DNA of 64,000 nucleotides from Lysinibacillus boronitolerans JCM 21713 = 10a = NBRC 103108. GTDB lineage: Bacteria; Bacillota; Bacilli; Bacillales_A; Planococcaceae. Each line of letters begins with the position of its first letter. The stretch's first letter is position 1. The DNA lies in the NCBI RefSeq assembly GCF_000772935.1, contig NZ_JPVR01000080.1, positions 310,001 to 374,000 of the forward strand, in the 5' to 3' direction. The translations under genes and the position numbers were made by a program. Below the pieces are notes generated by a model. It saw nothing but the letters and a program-made list of their open reading frames with translations. It searched no databases and was not told the DNA's origin. This document shows, piece by piece, positions 19,684 to 29,679 of this stretch.

Positions 19684-19692
19684 TATCGATCC

Positions 19693-20139
19693 CTACTTTA
19701 GTGGATTTAATACTTTTTCTAAATGTAATAAGATTAATAATCGCTTCTCTACTTTAGCAACGCCTGAAATAAATTCTTCTTCAAGTGAGCCAACGACTTC
19801 AGGTTGCGGTTCAATAGCACTTGCAGGAATATCGATAACGTCGTTAGCGGAATCCACTACAAAGCCTACTTCCATATCTTCTAATGAAATAATGATAATG
19901 CGTGTTGTTTCCTCATGTTCAGAAATAGGTAATTCAAAACGTTCACGTAAATCCACAATCGGTGTGACAACACCTCGTAGATTGATTACACCTTTTACGT
20001 ATTTCGCTGTTTTCGGTACACGTGTGATATGCATTAATTTCTCGATACCTTGAACATGGGACACAGGAATTGCATATTCTTTATCTGCTAACTGAAAAAC
20101 TATTACTTTAATACTTTCTTGCTCCACTGCATTTGTCAT
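19693..20139 (-). CDS. cheW: Chemotaxis adaptor CheW
   Basis: CheW links chemoreceptors to the CheA P5 domain in the polar signalling array. The 148-residue protein is a single CheW domain with VFQLADKEYAIPVSHVQGIEK, ITRVPKTAKYVKGVINLRGVVTPIVDLRERF and GFVVDSANDVIDI, the classic core blocks. It lies 27 bases after cheA. Confidence 0.97.
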   Translation of the reverse strand: MTNAVEQESIKVIVFQLADKEYAIPVSHVQGIEKLMHITRVPKTAKYVKGVINLRGVVTPIVDLRERFELPISEHEETTRIIIISLEDMEVGFVVDSANDVIDIPASAIEPQPEVVGSLEEEFISGVAKVEKRLLILLHLEKVLNPLK

Positions 20140-20166
20140 ACTTTACACCTCTCTTATTCATTCACC

Positions 20167-22239
20167 TTATTTAATTAGTGCGTTGCAATCTACAATTAAG
20201 GCTACTTTACCATTGCCTAAGATTGTTGCTCCTGAAATGGCAAAGATATTTGTTAAGTAATTTCCTAAAGACTTCAAGACAATTTCTTGTTGGCCAATGA
20301 ATGAATCCACCACTAAACCAGCAAGTTTTTCACCCTTACGGACGATCACTACTGAGTGGAATTCTTCATCTTGATGCTCTTGACGAGGTACCTCAAAGAT
20401 TTCCTCTAAGAATACCAATGGTACAACTTTGCCACGGAAGTCGATTACTTTTTGATTATGCGCATTCATAATCTCTGATGAACGGATAATAGATGTTTCA
20501 ATAATAGAAGATAGTGGAATTGCATAAATTTCCTTTTCAATCTCCACAAGCATAACTGAAATAATCGATAATGTCAGTGGTAATTGAATCGAGAAGATGG
20601 ATCCAACATCTTGTGTTGATTCAATTGAAATATTGCCACCTAGTGATTCGATCGTTGTTTTTACAACATCTAAACCTACTCCACGACCAGATACATCCGA
20701 AATGACATCTGCAGTTGAGAAGCCTGAGGCTAGGATAAGCTCATTTATTTGTTTATCAGACATTGAATATGATTGTTCTTGTGTAACAATACCTTTTGAA
20801 ATAGCTTTCGCTAATACTTTTTCTCGATTTATGCCCGCTCCATCGTCTTCAATTTCAATAAAGACGTAGTTTCCGCTATGATAGGCACGCAATACGACTG
20901 TTCCTTCTTCAGGCTTGCCTTTTGCACGACGAGCAGTTGGATTCTCAATGCCATGATCCACAGAATTACGGATCAAGTGAACAAGCGGATCTCCAATTTC
21001 ATCGATTACTGTACGATCTAGTTCTGTTTCAGCACCAATAATTTCAAGGTTGATTTTCTTATTTAAATCACGTGATAGCTGACGAATCATTTTCGGGAAA
21101 CGATTGAAAACTGTTTCTACTGGTACCATTCGCATTGTTAAGATAATAGTTTGCAAATCGCCCATCACACGACTCATACGCTCTACTGTTTCATTTAGCT
21201 CGCCATGATTGACTTCAGTAGAGATAGATTGCAGTCGACCACGATCAATGACAAGCTCTTCAAACAAGTTCATTAAAATATCTAGCCGTTCTATATTTAC
21301 ACGAATTGTTTTATTACCTACAGGTGCATGATTTTTATCAGTCTTTGCAGGTGTAGCTTCTTTGACTGGTTTTGCAACAGGCTCAGCTTTAGCAGTAGGC
21401 GTATCAGTTGGAATAGCAGCTACTTCAGCCACTGCTGTTACAGTTGCTGCTACCTCTTGATGAGCTTCAAATTCTTTTTCACTAAATTTCCTTTGGTCAA
21501 TTACTGTCACAATTACTTCATCAACTTCAGAAACTTTCATTAGCTTTTTCTGCATATCCTCAGCTGATGTTTTTGTGACAAAAGCCACATAAAACTGTTG
21601 GTCAAACTGCTCGTCTTCTAGCTTTTCAACAGATGGACTTGATTTAATGACATCTCCATCTTTTTCCAGAATCTCAAACACCATAAATACACGTGCTGCC
21701 TTAAGAAGGCAATCCTCGCGTAATGTTACTGAAATTTCAAAAGCATTAAAGCCTTGTTCAGCCGATTGTGTAATGACTGTTTGTTCAAACGAATCATATT
21801 CTAATACACTTTCAACAACCGGTGCAGCAATCGTTGCTACCACCTCTGGGATTGCTTCCTCGCCTAGTTCTATTCGTTTTAGCTGTGCAACAGTTGAGGA
21901 AACATCACGCTTACCATCCCCACCGTTAGCAATATCCATCACCATTTCCTCTAAATGATCAACAGATTCAAATACAACATCTAAAATTTCGGGTGTAACA
22001 TGAATCTTTTCATTACGGATGGCATCTAAAACATTCTCCATTTTATGTGTTAAATCTGCTAAATCTTCAAAGCCCATTGTGGCAGACATACCTTTTAATG
22101 TGTGTGCAGAGCGGAATATTTCCCCAACAATTGCCAAATCATCTGGATTTTTTTCTAATTCTAATAAATGTTCACTACACGCTTGTAAATGCTCTTTACT
22201 TTCTTCAATAAACATCTCTAAATATTGATTGACTTCCAT
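20167..22239 (-). CDS. cheA: Chemotaxis histidine kinase CheA
   Basis: CheA autophosphorylates and passes phosphate to CheY and CheB. Domains in order over 690 residues: P1 HPt with His46 in SAHTLKGMSATMGF, a P2-like region around 150-280, a Pro/Ala/Thr-rich linker, P3 dimerisation helices (MNLFEELVIDRGRL), the P4 ATPase with N-box HLIRNSVDHGIE, EIEDDGAGI and GRGVGLDVV, and the CheW-like P5 at the C terminus. Both catalytic regions look intact. The order cheB-cheA-cheW is that of B. subtilis. Confidence 0.97.
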   Translation of the reverse strand: MEVNQYLEMFIEESKEHLQACSEHLLELEKNPDDLAIVGEIFRSAHTLKGMSATMGFEDLADLTHKMENVLDAIRNEKIHVTPEILDVVFESVDHLEEMVMDIANGGDGKRDVSSTVAQLKRIELGEEAIPEVVATIAAPVVESVLEYDSFEQTVITQSAEQGFNAFEISVTLREDCLLKAARVFMVFEILEKDGDVIKSSPSVEKLEDEQFDQQFYVAFVTKTSAEDMQKKLMKVSEVDEVIVTVIDQRKFSEKEFEAHQEVAATVTAVAEVAAIPTDTPTAKAEPVAKPVKEATPAKTDKNHAPVGNKTIRVNIERLDILMNLFEELVIDRGRLQSISTEVNHGELNETVERMSRVMGDLQTIILTMRMVPVETVFNRFPKMIRQLSRDLNKKINLEIIGAETELDRTVIDEIGDPLVHLIRNSVDHGIENPTARRAKGKPEEGTVVLRAYHSGNYVFIEIEDDGAGINREKVLAKAISKGIVTQEQSYSMSDKQINELILASGFSTADVISDVSGRGVGLDVVKTTIESLGGNISIESTQDVGSIFSIQLPLTLSIISVMLVEIEKEIYAIPLSSIIETSIIRSSEIMNAHNQKVIDFRGKVVPLVFLEEIFEVPRQEHQDEEFHSVVIVRKGEKLAGLVVDSFIGQQEIVLKSLGNYLTNIFAISGATILGNGKVALIVDCNALIK

Positions 22240-22254
22240 AAGAGGACACCCCTT

Positions 22255-23409
22255 TTAAGGCAAATATTTCATTATTGTTTGTGCAATATCATCTACATCT
22301 GCAACTTCATCAACAAGTTGCGTTTCTACTGCTGCTTTCGGCATACCATATACAATGCAAGTTTCTGCTGATTCTGCAATAGCAATGACATTGCCAGTAT
22401 TTTTTAATGCTTTTAAACCATTAGAGCCATCATGGCCCATACCTGTCATAATCACTGCTACTTTATCAAAATCTTTATATTGACTAACATCTTCGAACAT
22501 AACATCTACAGAAGGTCGATGGCCAGATCTTGGTGCTTCTTGATTATCAAGAACAATGCCAAAAGTCGTCCCTACTTTTCTAAGCTTTAAATGATACCCA
22601 CCTGGTGCAATATAAGCCACTCCATTTTGCAAAATATCACCCTGTTCAGCTTCTTTAACAGAAATTTCACTTAGCTGATCAAGTCGGGTCGCAAGCGATT
22701 TAGTAAATCCAGCAGGCATATGCTGAACAATTAATATAGGAGCTTGAATAGACTTAGGAATTTTAGTAACAACCTCTTGAAGTGCGCGAGGTCCTCCTGT
22801 TGAAGTGCCAATTAGCACAATCTTCTTTCCTACCTTACTCCATTCTACCATTGGTTTAGTTACGGCTACCTTAGTAGAAACAACATTAGTAGACGTATTT
22901 GTTCGTCCATGTTGTTGTGGTTCCTTTATTACGGTACTCACCCTTGTCACTTGTTCTTGTTGTCGTTTACTACCAGAAGGTTTTTTCAATTTGGAAATTG
23001 GCACCGTTGCAGCTTGTTCCACTTTGTGCACAAGTTCATTTTGAATTTTATGTAAATCAAGGGAAATGGTCCCGCTCGGCTTGGCAACAAAATCGACTGC
23101 CCCGCCCTCAATCGCTGCAATTGCATTTTCTGTCCCACGTTGCGTGGTACTTGAGAGCATTACTACAGGAACTGGACATTGTATCATAATTTCTTTTAAA
23201 GCGTCGAGCCCATTCATTTCAGGCATCTCAATATCCATTGTCACAACGTTTGGCTTCAACGATTGTATCTTTTTGATCGCATCTTTACCATTTCGAGCTG
23301 TTCCAACTACTTCCACCTTCGAGTTGCCAACAAAAAAGTCACTAATTAGCTTTCTCATAAAAGCAGAATCATCCACAACTAAAAGCTTGCTTTTATGCAA
23401 AAAGTCCAA
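22255..23409 (-). CDS. cheB: Protein-glutamate methylesterase/glutaminase CheB
   Basis: CheB demethylates and deamidates receptors when phosphorylated by CheA. The receiver domain contains LLVVDDSAFMRK and the phospho-acceptor Asp59 in TMDIEMPEMNG. After a basic linker (about 130-190), the methylesterase domain shows the catalytic Ser in GTSTGGPRAL, His in VQHMPAGFT, and Asp in MTGMGHDGSNG. Length is 384 residues. The start appears to be TTG at 23409, directly after the flhG stop; no better ATG is in frame upstream. Confidence 0.95.
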   Translation of the reverse strand: MDFLHKSKLLVVDDSAFMRKLISDFFVGNSKVEVVGTARNGKDAIKKIQSLKPNVVTMDIEMPEMNGLDALKEIMIQCPVPVVMLSSTTQRGTENAIAAIEGGAVDFVAKPSGTISLDLHKIQNELVHKVEQAATVPISKLKKPSGSKRQQEQVTRVSTVIKEPQQHGRTNTSTNVVSTKVAVTKPMVEWSKVGKKIVLIGTSTGGPRALQEVVTKIPKSIQAPILIVQHMPAGFTKSLATRLDQLSEISVKEAEQGDILQNGVAYIAPGGYHLKLRKVGTTFGIVLDNQEAPRSGHRPSVDVMFEDVSQYKDFDKVAVIMTGMGHDGSNGLKALKNTGNVIAIAESAETCIVYGMPKAAVETQLVDEVADVDDIAQTIMKYLP

Positions 23410-24285
23410 TTAATCACGCCCTTTCGAGAAAATACTTCTAAGTTTCGTTAAAAATTTTTTCGTTGTTTGATCATGTGCGTGTATTTCCCCCGCACGTTGC
23501 TCCATAAAACGAACGACAATAAGTTGCAATGTCTTTGATATTAATGCGTCTGGATAAGCAAGAGAGAATGGCACTTGCTCGCGCACTGCCTTACGCACAA
23601 CTGGGTCTTCAGGTAATGAGCCAAGAATGATCGTTTCTTTATCTAAAAAACGTTTCATTGTTAACTGTAAACGTTCATTCGTTTCTATTCCTTCTTCTTT
23701 ACTGAAAGCACGGTTACAGAGAATATAAAACTGCTTATCTGGATCTCGAACATGAATATATTTCATCATAGAGTACGCATCTGTAATAGAAGTAGGTTCC
23801 GCTGTTGAAATCACGATAATTTCATCGATGGATGTGAGTAAATCTAGCGACCAATTTGTCGCACCAGCCCCCATATCAAATAAAATATAATCATAGTTTT
23901 TTTGAAGTTCTTCAAATGCTTGAATAAGCCGTTCGAACATACTATGAGACCAATCAAGCACACTCGTCATACCTGACCCACCTGAAATATACCTTAAATC
24001 GTAAGGCCCTTCAAATATTACCTCATCTAGTAACTTATTTCCTTCCAAGTAATCTTTTAAACTATAAGAAGCATTTTTCCCAATTAAGACATGGATATTT
24101 CCCATCCCAATATCCATGTCTACAATGACAACTTTTTTTCCCTTTTGGGCTAAAGTCATGGCAAAGTTCATTGTGAAGTTACTTTTACCTACTCCACCTT
24201 TGCCACTTACAACTGCAATCGCTCTACCTAGTTCGCCTTGCTGTTTCATCATTTTTAAGCGTAATGCTTCAGCTTGGTCTCTCAT
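23410..24285 (-). CDS. flhG: Flagellar placement MinD-like ATPase FlhG (YlxH)
   Basis: FlhG controls flagellar number and placement by activating the FlhF GTPase and helping deliver C-ring proteins. The N terminus carries the FlhF-activating motif DQAEALR at residues 3-9. The deviant Walker A is SGKGGVGKSN near 27-36, and VDMDIGMGN and LFDMGAGA are the further nucleotide motifs. A C-terminal amphipathic membrane-targeting helix is likely. Length is 291 residues; it overlaps flhF by 4 bases. Confidence 0.95.
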   Translation of the reverse strand: MRDQAEALRLKMMKQQGELGRAIAVVSGKGGVGKSNFTMNFAMTLAQKGKKVVIVDMDIGMGNIHVLIGKNASYSLKDYLEGNKLLDEVIFEGPYDLRYISGGSGMTSVLDWSHSMFERLIQAFEELQKNYDYILFDMGAGATNWSLDLLTSIDEIIVISTAEPTSITDAYSMMKYIHVRDPDKQFYILCNRAFSKEEGIETNERLQLTMKRFLDKETIILGSLPEDPVVRKAVREQVPFSLAYPDALISKTLQLIVVRFMEQRAGEIHAHDQTTKKFLTKLRSIFSKGRD

Positions 24286-25475
24286 TTTTCTTCACCTTGA
24301 AAAAACAAATTAAGTACTGCTTCTAAATCAGCTTCTTCAATATCTTCTGGTACTTCTTGACCATTCGTATAGTAAGCAAGTCCTTTATTATATTTAATCA
24401 TTAAATTGATCATTGTGCCAATAGAATTTGTTTCATCAATTTTTGTAAAAATGAATTTTTCAATTGGTAATTGCTTAAATTGATCTACAATATTCTCCAT
24501 ATCTCTTTCTTTCGTTGTCATTGCAAGGACTAAATAAGATTCTGCTTGATCATCGAATTTTATGAGACGTTGGAGATCATCAACGTATTTGACTTCTTTA
24601 TAATTTCGACCAGCTGTATCAATAAATACCAAATCTAAATGTGATAATCTTTGGATCGCTTGTTCAAAATCTGTTGCATTGTAAGCAATCTCAACAGGAG
24701 CTTGTAAAAGACCAGCATATGTTTTAAGCTGCTCTATTGCCGCAATCCGATAAGTATCTGTCGTAATAAAGCCAATCTTTTTCTTTTTTTCTAACACAGC
24801 TCTAGCAGCCATTTTGGCAATAGTTGTAGTCTTCCCAACACCTGTTGGCCCTAAAATATTTATATATTTTCTTTCGTAGGACAATCCTCCGACTGGAAGT
24901 ACTTCTAGCTTCTTACGTAGTAAATTTTTTGTTATCAATTTACATTGCGAAAAATTTATTTCAGATGCTTCTTTGAAATGCATAAAAAGCTCATCACCTA
25001 TCGTTGTGATGAGCTCTTCACTTAGCTCTTGCTGTCTTAAGTATTCAATGAAGGGTAAGAGTTCATCGGGATATTGAGCTTGGGTAGTCTTTTTATGCAT
25101 AGATTGCATTAATGATTTTAAATCAGCAATTTCTTTTCTCAATTCTTCTGAAATGCTAGCGTCCTCATGTACTGCTACATCCTGGGGTGGTTCCTGATGT
25201 ATTTTTGCTTGAATAGCATTTGTAATCTCTTGTAACCTTGCATTTTCTTTTTTTGCTACAGGCAGAACAGCAGGTGATGGTACTGAAGCCACTTGACGTG
25301 GCTCCATTGCATCAACACCTGCAACCACTTCAAAACTCTTCTTTTTTATCAAGCCAAAAAATTTCTTTGTAATGACGACTTTTGAATTTAAAATGACTGC
25401 GTCCTCACCTAATTCTGCTCGCACCTGCTTCATCGCCTCTGGTATGGATGATGCATAATATTTTTTCATTTTCAT
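24282..25475 (-). CDS. flhF: SRP-like GTPase FlhF
   Basis: FlhF is the third SRP-family GTPase; it marks the site of flagellar assembly and dimerises in the GTP state. The N-terminal basic domain (MKMKKYYASSIPEAMKQVRAELGEDAVILNSK) and a helical N domain precede the G domain with [36 protein letters not shown] and TKIDE. Length of 397 residues is normal. The ATG overlaps the flhA stop by 4 bases and is preceded by GGTGGTGA at good spacing. Confidence 0.96.
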   Translation of the reverse strand: MKMKKYYASSIPEAMKQVRAELGEDAVILNSKVVITKKFFGLIKKKSFEVVAGVDAMEPRQVASVPSPAVLPVAKKENARLQEITNAIQAKIHQEPPQDVAVHEDASISEELRKEIADLKSLMQSMHKKTTQAQYPDELLPFIEYLRQQELSEELITTIGDELFMHFKEASEINFSQCKLITKNLLRKKLEVLPVGGLSYERKYINILGPTGVGKTTTIAKMAARAVLEKKKKIGFITTDTYRIAAIEQLKTYAGLLQAPVEIAYNATDFEQAIQRLSHLDLVFIDTAGRNYKEVKYVDDLQRLIKFDDQAESYLVLAMTTKERDMENIVDQFKQLPIEKFIFTKIDETNSIGTMINLMIKYNKGLAYYTNGQEVPEDIEEADLEAVLNLFFQGEEK

Positions 25476-27505
25476 TGAACATTCACCACCCCAACACTTT
25501 GAATTTCAACCGAAGCATCCAATTCATTATAGGATAGAACCGGGATTTGTGGGAAATAACGCTCCGTTAATTGTCGTAAATACATCCGAACTGCTGGAGA
25601 GCATAATATAATAGCTGATTGCTCCATAAAGGAAACACGCTCTACTTCCGCTGCAATAGTTTCTAATACTGTTTGAGAATCTTGTGGGTCCATCGCTAGG
25701 TAATTTCCGTGATCCGTTTGTTGGATACTATCCGCAATCATTTTCTCTACTTTACCTGAAACCGTAATCACCTTTAATACCGAACTATCCCCAACATACT
25801 GCGCTGTAATTTGGCGTGCCAATGCTTGACGCACATACTCAGCTAAGATATCTGTATCACTCGTTAATTTAGCATAGTCTGCAAGTGTCTCAAAAATAAT
25901 TGGTAAGTTACGCACAGATACATTTTCTCGAAGAAGCTTACCCAGTACCTTTTGGATTTCCCCAGTAGATAAAGGTGCAGGTGTTAATTCTTCTACTAAA
26001 ATTGGATGGGATTCCCGTAAGTGATCGATTAACTGCTTTGTCTCTTGACGGCCCAATAACTCATGAGCATTTGCTCGAATAATTTCTGTTAGATGTGTTG
26101 ACACCACACTTGGTGGGTCTACAACCGTGTAACCATACATTTCTGCATCCTCTTTTACTTGCTCTGTAATCCATTTAGCTGGTAATCCAAATGATGGCTC
26201 CACAGTATCAATACCTTCAATAGAATCATCGTCGCCTGGGCTCATCGCTAAATAATGATCTAGTAAAAGTTCACCTCGTGCCATTTCGTTCCCCTTTATT
26301 TTAATTCGATATTCATTTGGTTGAAGCTGAATATTATCTCGAATACGAACTACTGGGATAACGATACCTAACTCCAAAGCAAGCTGTCGACGAATCATGA
26401 TAACACGGTCTAACAAATCTCCACCTTGAGCGGCATCTACTAAGGGAATTAATCCATAACCAAATTCAAATTCAATTGGGTCCACATTTAATAAATTCAC
26501 AACATTTTCAGGGCTCTTCATGCCGTCAGTAGCCACTTCTTCCTCAATCTCCTGTAATTCTTCTTCATCCTCTGGCTTCTTACGCTCCATCATATAAGCT
26601 CCCGCAATTAACGATAGACCTATTGGAAGTGTCACCCAGTTTGGAATTGGCGTAAATAGCCCTAGTAATACAATCGTACCTCCTGCTACATAAAGCAGCT
26701 TTGCTTGAGCAAATAATTGCCCTGTAATGTCTTGACCAAGACTACCTTTAGAAGAGGCTCTTGTTACGACAATCCCTGTAGCAGTTGAAATAAGCAAGGC
26801 GGGAATTTGGGATACAATACCATCCCCGACAGTTAGTTTCGAAAAATGAGTTGCCGCTTCTGCAAAGGGAAGCCCCATTTGTACGACACCAATGATGATA
26901 CCAAATAATAGGTTGATAATAACCATTACCATCGAAGCAATGGCATCCCCTTTTACAAATTTTGTAGCACCATCCATTGCACCGTAAAAGTCCGCTTCCC
27001 CCGCAACTTTTTCACGTCGTTCGCGTGCTTCCTTTTCGGAAATAATCCCCGCATTTAAATCAGCATCAATACTCATTTGTTTACCTGGCATCGCATCAAG
27101 TGTGAAACGCGCTGCTACTTCTGCTACTCGTTCTGCACCTTTTGTAATTACAATAAACTGAATTAACACTAAAATTAAGAAGACGACTAAACCAACAAGG
27201 ATATTTCCTCCAACTACGAAATCACCAAAGGTTTCAACGACCGAACCTGCATCTCCATTTGCTAAAATTGCACGAGTTGTGGAAACACTTAGTCCTAATC
27301 GGAACAAAGTTAATAGTAAAATCACCGAAGGAAAAATGGAAAAATCCAATGCTTCTTTCATACTCATTGCTGTAAGCAATACAATTAATCCTAATGTAAT
27401 ATTAATGACAATTAAAAAACTTAACATCCACGGAGGAAGAGGGATGATGAGCATCGCAACGATTAAAATAACCGCACCTAAAACCCCAATATCGCGAACT
27501 TTCAT
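25472..27505 (-). CDS. flhA: Flagellar type III export gate protein FlhA
   Basis: FlhA forms the nonameric export gate. The N-terminal half has about eight membrane segments and the FHIPEP signature region (here SMKEALDFSIFPSVILLLTLFRLGLSVSTTRAIL) plus the conserved PGKQMSIDADLNAG loop. The cytoplasmic C domain (from about residue 330) binds chaperone-substrate complexes. Length is 677 residues, identical to B. subtilis. It lies between flhB and flhF. Confidence 0.97.
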   Translation of the reverse strand: MKVRDIGVLGAVILIVAMLIIPLPPWMLSFLIVINITLGLIVLLTAMSMKEALDFSIFPSVILLLTLFRLGLSVSTTRAILANGDAGSVVETFGDFVVGGNILVGLVVFLILVLIQFIVITKGAERVAEVAARFTLDAMPGKQMSIDADLNAGIISEKEARERREKVAGEADFYGAMDGATKFVKGDAIASMVMVIINLLFGIIIGVVQMGLPFAEAATHFSKLTVGDGIVSQIPALLISTATGIVVTRASSKGSLGQDITGQLFAQAKLLYVAGGTIVLLGLFTPIPNWVTLPIGLSLIAGAYMMERKKPEDEEELQEIEEEVATDGMKSPENVVNLLNVDPIEFEFGYGLIPLVDAAQGGDLLDRVIMIRRQLALELGIVIPVVRIRDNIQLQPNEYRIKIKGNEMARGELLLDHYLAMSPGDDDSIEGIDTVEPSFGLPAKWITEQVKEDAEMYGYTVVDPPSVVSTHLTEIIRANAHELLGRQETKQLIDHLRESHPILVEELTPAPLSTGEIQKVLGKLLRENVSVRNLPIIFETLADYAKLTSDTDILAEYVRQALARQITAQYVGDSSVLKVITVSGKVEKMIADSIQQTDHGNYLAMDPQDSQTVLETIAAEVERVSFMEQSAIILCSPAVRMYLRQLTERYFPQIPVLSYNELDASVEIQSVGVVNVQ

Positions 27506-27528
27506 TTGTGTCCCTCCTACAAAAAGCC

Positions 27529-28617
27529 TTAAATTTTTCGCTTAATACGGTAAACATAAGCGAGTATTTCTGCTACTGCTTTGAAAAATTCCTCTGGTAC
27601 CTGATCGCCTATTTCTACTTGATCATACATAGCACGTGCTAAAGGTCGATTTTCAACCATTATTACATCATGTTCTTTGGCAATCAATTTGATTTTTTGA
27701 GCAATAAAGTCTGTCCCTTTCGCAATAACACGAGGGGCATCCATACTGTCCTCATTATATTTGAGGGCAATTGCATAGTGAGTAGGGTTGGTAATAACTA
27801 CATCCGCACTAGGAACCTCTGACATCATACGTCTCATCGCCATCTCACGTTGGCGTTGTTTGATTTTTGATTTGATTAGAGGGTCACCTTCACTATTTTT
27901 ATATTCATCCTTAATATCTTGCTTAGACATTTTAAGATTTTTTTCATACTCATGTTTTTGATACATCCAGTCTAAAACGGATACACAAAGTAATACTAAA
28001 GAAGCCGCTATACCCATAATACCAACAAGCTTCCCTACCGTAATGAGTGTCATCCATGGACTTTTAAATGATAATGCCAAAACTTCCGGTAAGTTGGACC
28101 AAATAATAATTGTTGTGACACTTCCGATAAAACCAATCTTTAAAACAGACTTTATTAACTCCACAATGGCTTTCACGGAAAATATCTTTTTTAACCCTTT
28201 AATAGGGTCCATCTTTTTTAAATCAAACTTCATTGGCTCTAACGTAAAGAGAAAGCCAAATTGCAAAAAGTTACCTGCAAGTGCTCCGACAAATGCAATC
28301 GCCATAATTGGCACAATGATAAAAGCCATTTGAATCAAAGTTTCTGTAAATAAGCGCATCACACTATCAATCGTTAGTGATTCAATGCGTATGTTATGAA
28401 TAAAGGTTTGCCTGAAAAAGGCTAATAGCTCATCACGCAAAGAGCCTGCAAAGAAAAACAAAAAGATAAATACCATTAACATTACAATGGCACTAGAAAT
28501 ATCTTGACTCTTGACAACTTGCCCCTTTTTTCGAGCATCCTGTCGTTTTTTCGGTGTTGCCTTTTCTGTTTTTTCACCCGCAAAAAATTGTAGCTCTAAA
28601 TTCAGTAGTAGTCTCAT
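27529..28617 (-). CDS. flhB: Flagellar export apparatus protein FlhB
   Basis: FlhB switches the export gate from rod/hook to filament substrates after self-cleavage. Four membrane segments occupy about residues 30-210. The cytoplasmic domain contains the autocleavage site NPTH in VITNPTHYAIALKYN. The conserved N terminus ELQFFAGEKTEKATPKKRQ is present. I place the start at the ATG at 28617 (362 residues), one base after the fliR stop, because an upstream in-frame codon lies inside fliR and lacks a ribosome binding site. Confidence 0.95.
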   Translation of the reverse strand: MRLLLNLELQFFAGEKTEKATPKKRQDARKKGQVVKSQDISSAIVMLMVFIFLFFFAGSLRDELLAFFRQTFIHNIRIESLTIDSVMRLFTETLIQMAFIIVPIMAIAFVGALAGNFLQFGFLFTLEPMKFDLKKMDPIKGLKKIFSVKAIVELIKSVLKIGFIGSVTTIIIWSNLPEVLALSFKSPWMTLITVGKLVGIMGIAASLVLLCVSVLDWMYQKHEYEKNLKMSKQDIKDEYKNSEGDPLIKSKIKQRQREMAMRRMMSEVPSADVVITNPTHYAIALKYNEDSMDAPRVIAKGTDFIAQKIKLIAKEHDVIMVENRPLARAMYDQVEIGDQVPEEFFKAVAEILAYVYRIKRKI

Positions 28618-28618
28618 A

Positions 28619-29392
28619 TTATCCACCACCTAAAATGGCCATTAAATCACGCATCCCATAAATCATTATCGTAATAAGCTTTTGAATAACTTGAATCATA
28701 ACGGCCATCATTGTAAATAACACTAAAAAACTAACACCAATTTTAATAGGAAAACCGACAACAAATATATTTAATTGTGGTACTGTTTTTGCAGTGATCC
28801 CTAAAGCTAAATCGACCAAAAATAAGGTCGCTACAACAGGAGCAGCCATCTGGAATGCTATGGCAAAGACTGCTGTGAAAGTTTTGATAATAACTTGAGG
28901 AAAGTTTTCGCTCATAAAATTTGGGAATTGATCCATAGGGAAAAATTGATAGCTGTAGTAGATTCCATTAAGAATCATATGATGGCCATCAATCGCTAAC
29001 AATAAAAGCAGTGCTAGCATATAAAAAAACTGACCAATTAATGGACTTTGAGCACCTGTTTGCGGGTCAATTATATTGGCAATAGCAAAACCCATTTGAA
29101 AATCGATAAAGCTTCCTGCAATTTGAATTGCGGACATGATGATATAGCCCATTAGACCGAGTAATAGTCCAACTAGTGCTTCTTTCATCACTAATAATAT
29201 GTAATCATCATTGAATGCAAATGGCTCAACATCAATTGTATAGTACATCATCCAAGCTAAAACCAATGCGAGAGTAATTTTGACTTGTGGTGGAATGGTT
29301 CTATATGAAAAAAAAGGAACTGTAACAAAAAAGGCTGAGATGCGCACAAGTACTAATAAGAAAACCGTTAAATGCGGAATTAATTCATTCAT
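28619..29392 (-). CDS. fliR: Flagellar export gate protein FliR
   Basis: FliR completes the FliP5-Q4-R1 export pore. It is a 257-residue, strongly hydrophobic protein with six or so membrane segments; family blocks VRISAFFVTVPFFS, GFAIANIIDPQTGAQSPLIGQ and VGFPIKIG are visible. It starts 4 bases after fliQ and runs to one base before flhB. Confidence 0.96.
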   Translation of the reverse strand: MNELIPHLTVFLLVLVRISAFFVTVPFFSYRTIPPQVKITLALVLAWMMYYTIDVEPFAFNDDYILLVMKEALVGLLLGLMGYIIMSAIQIAGSFIDFQMGFAIANIIDPQTGAQSPLIGQFFYMLALLLLLAIDGHHMILNGIYYSYQFFPMDQFPNFMSENFPQVIIKTFTAVFAIAFQMAAPVVATLFLVDLALGITAKTVPQLNIFVVGFPIKIGVSFLVLFTMMAVMIQVIQKLITIMIYGMRDLMAILGGG

Positions 29393-29396
29393 GTAC

Positions 29397-29666
29397 TCAC
29401 CCTATATAACGCGTTAAATTCTCGAATATGTCTCTCGCATAGCTTGTAACTTGAGATAGCATCCAAGGACCGAAGAATACGATGGCCACTAAGACCGCAA
29501 TAATTTTTGGTACAAATGCTAATGTTTGCTCTTGTATCGAAGTTGTGGCTTGAAAGATACTTACCGCTAAACCAGAGATTAAAGCAACTAATAGTAGCGG
29601 ACCGCTTGTTAGAAGGATAATCATAATAGCACGCTCTGCAATGGAAATAACCAACTCACCTGTCAT
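29397..29666 (-). CDS. fliQ: Flagellar export gate protein FliQ
   Basis: FliQ is a small helical-hairpin subunit of the export pore. The 89-residue sequence has two membrane helices and the family core LISGLAVSIFQATTSIQEQTLAFVPKI. It lies between fliP and fliR, the invariant order. Confidence 0.97.
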   Translation of the reverse strand: MTGELVISIAERAIMIILLTSGPLLLVALISGLAVSIFQATTSIQEQTLAFVPKIIAVLVAIVFFGPWMLSQVTSYARDIFENLTRYIG

Positions 29667-29679
29667 AATGTATCATCCC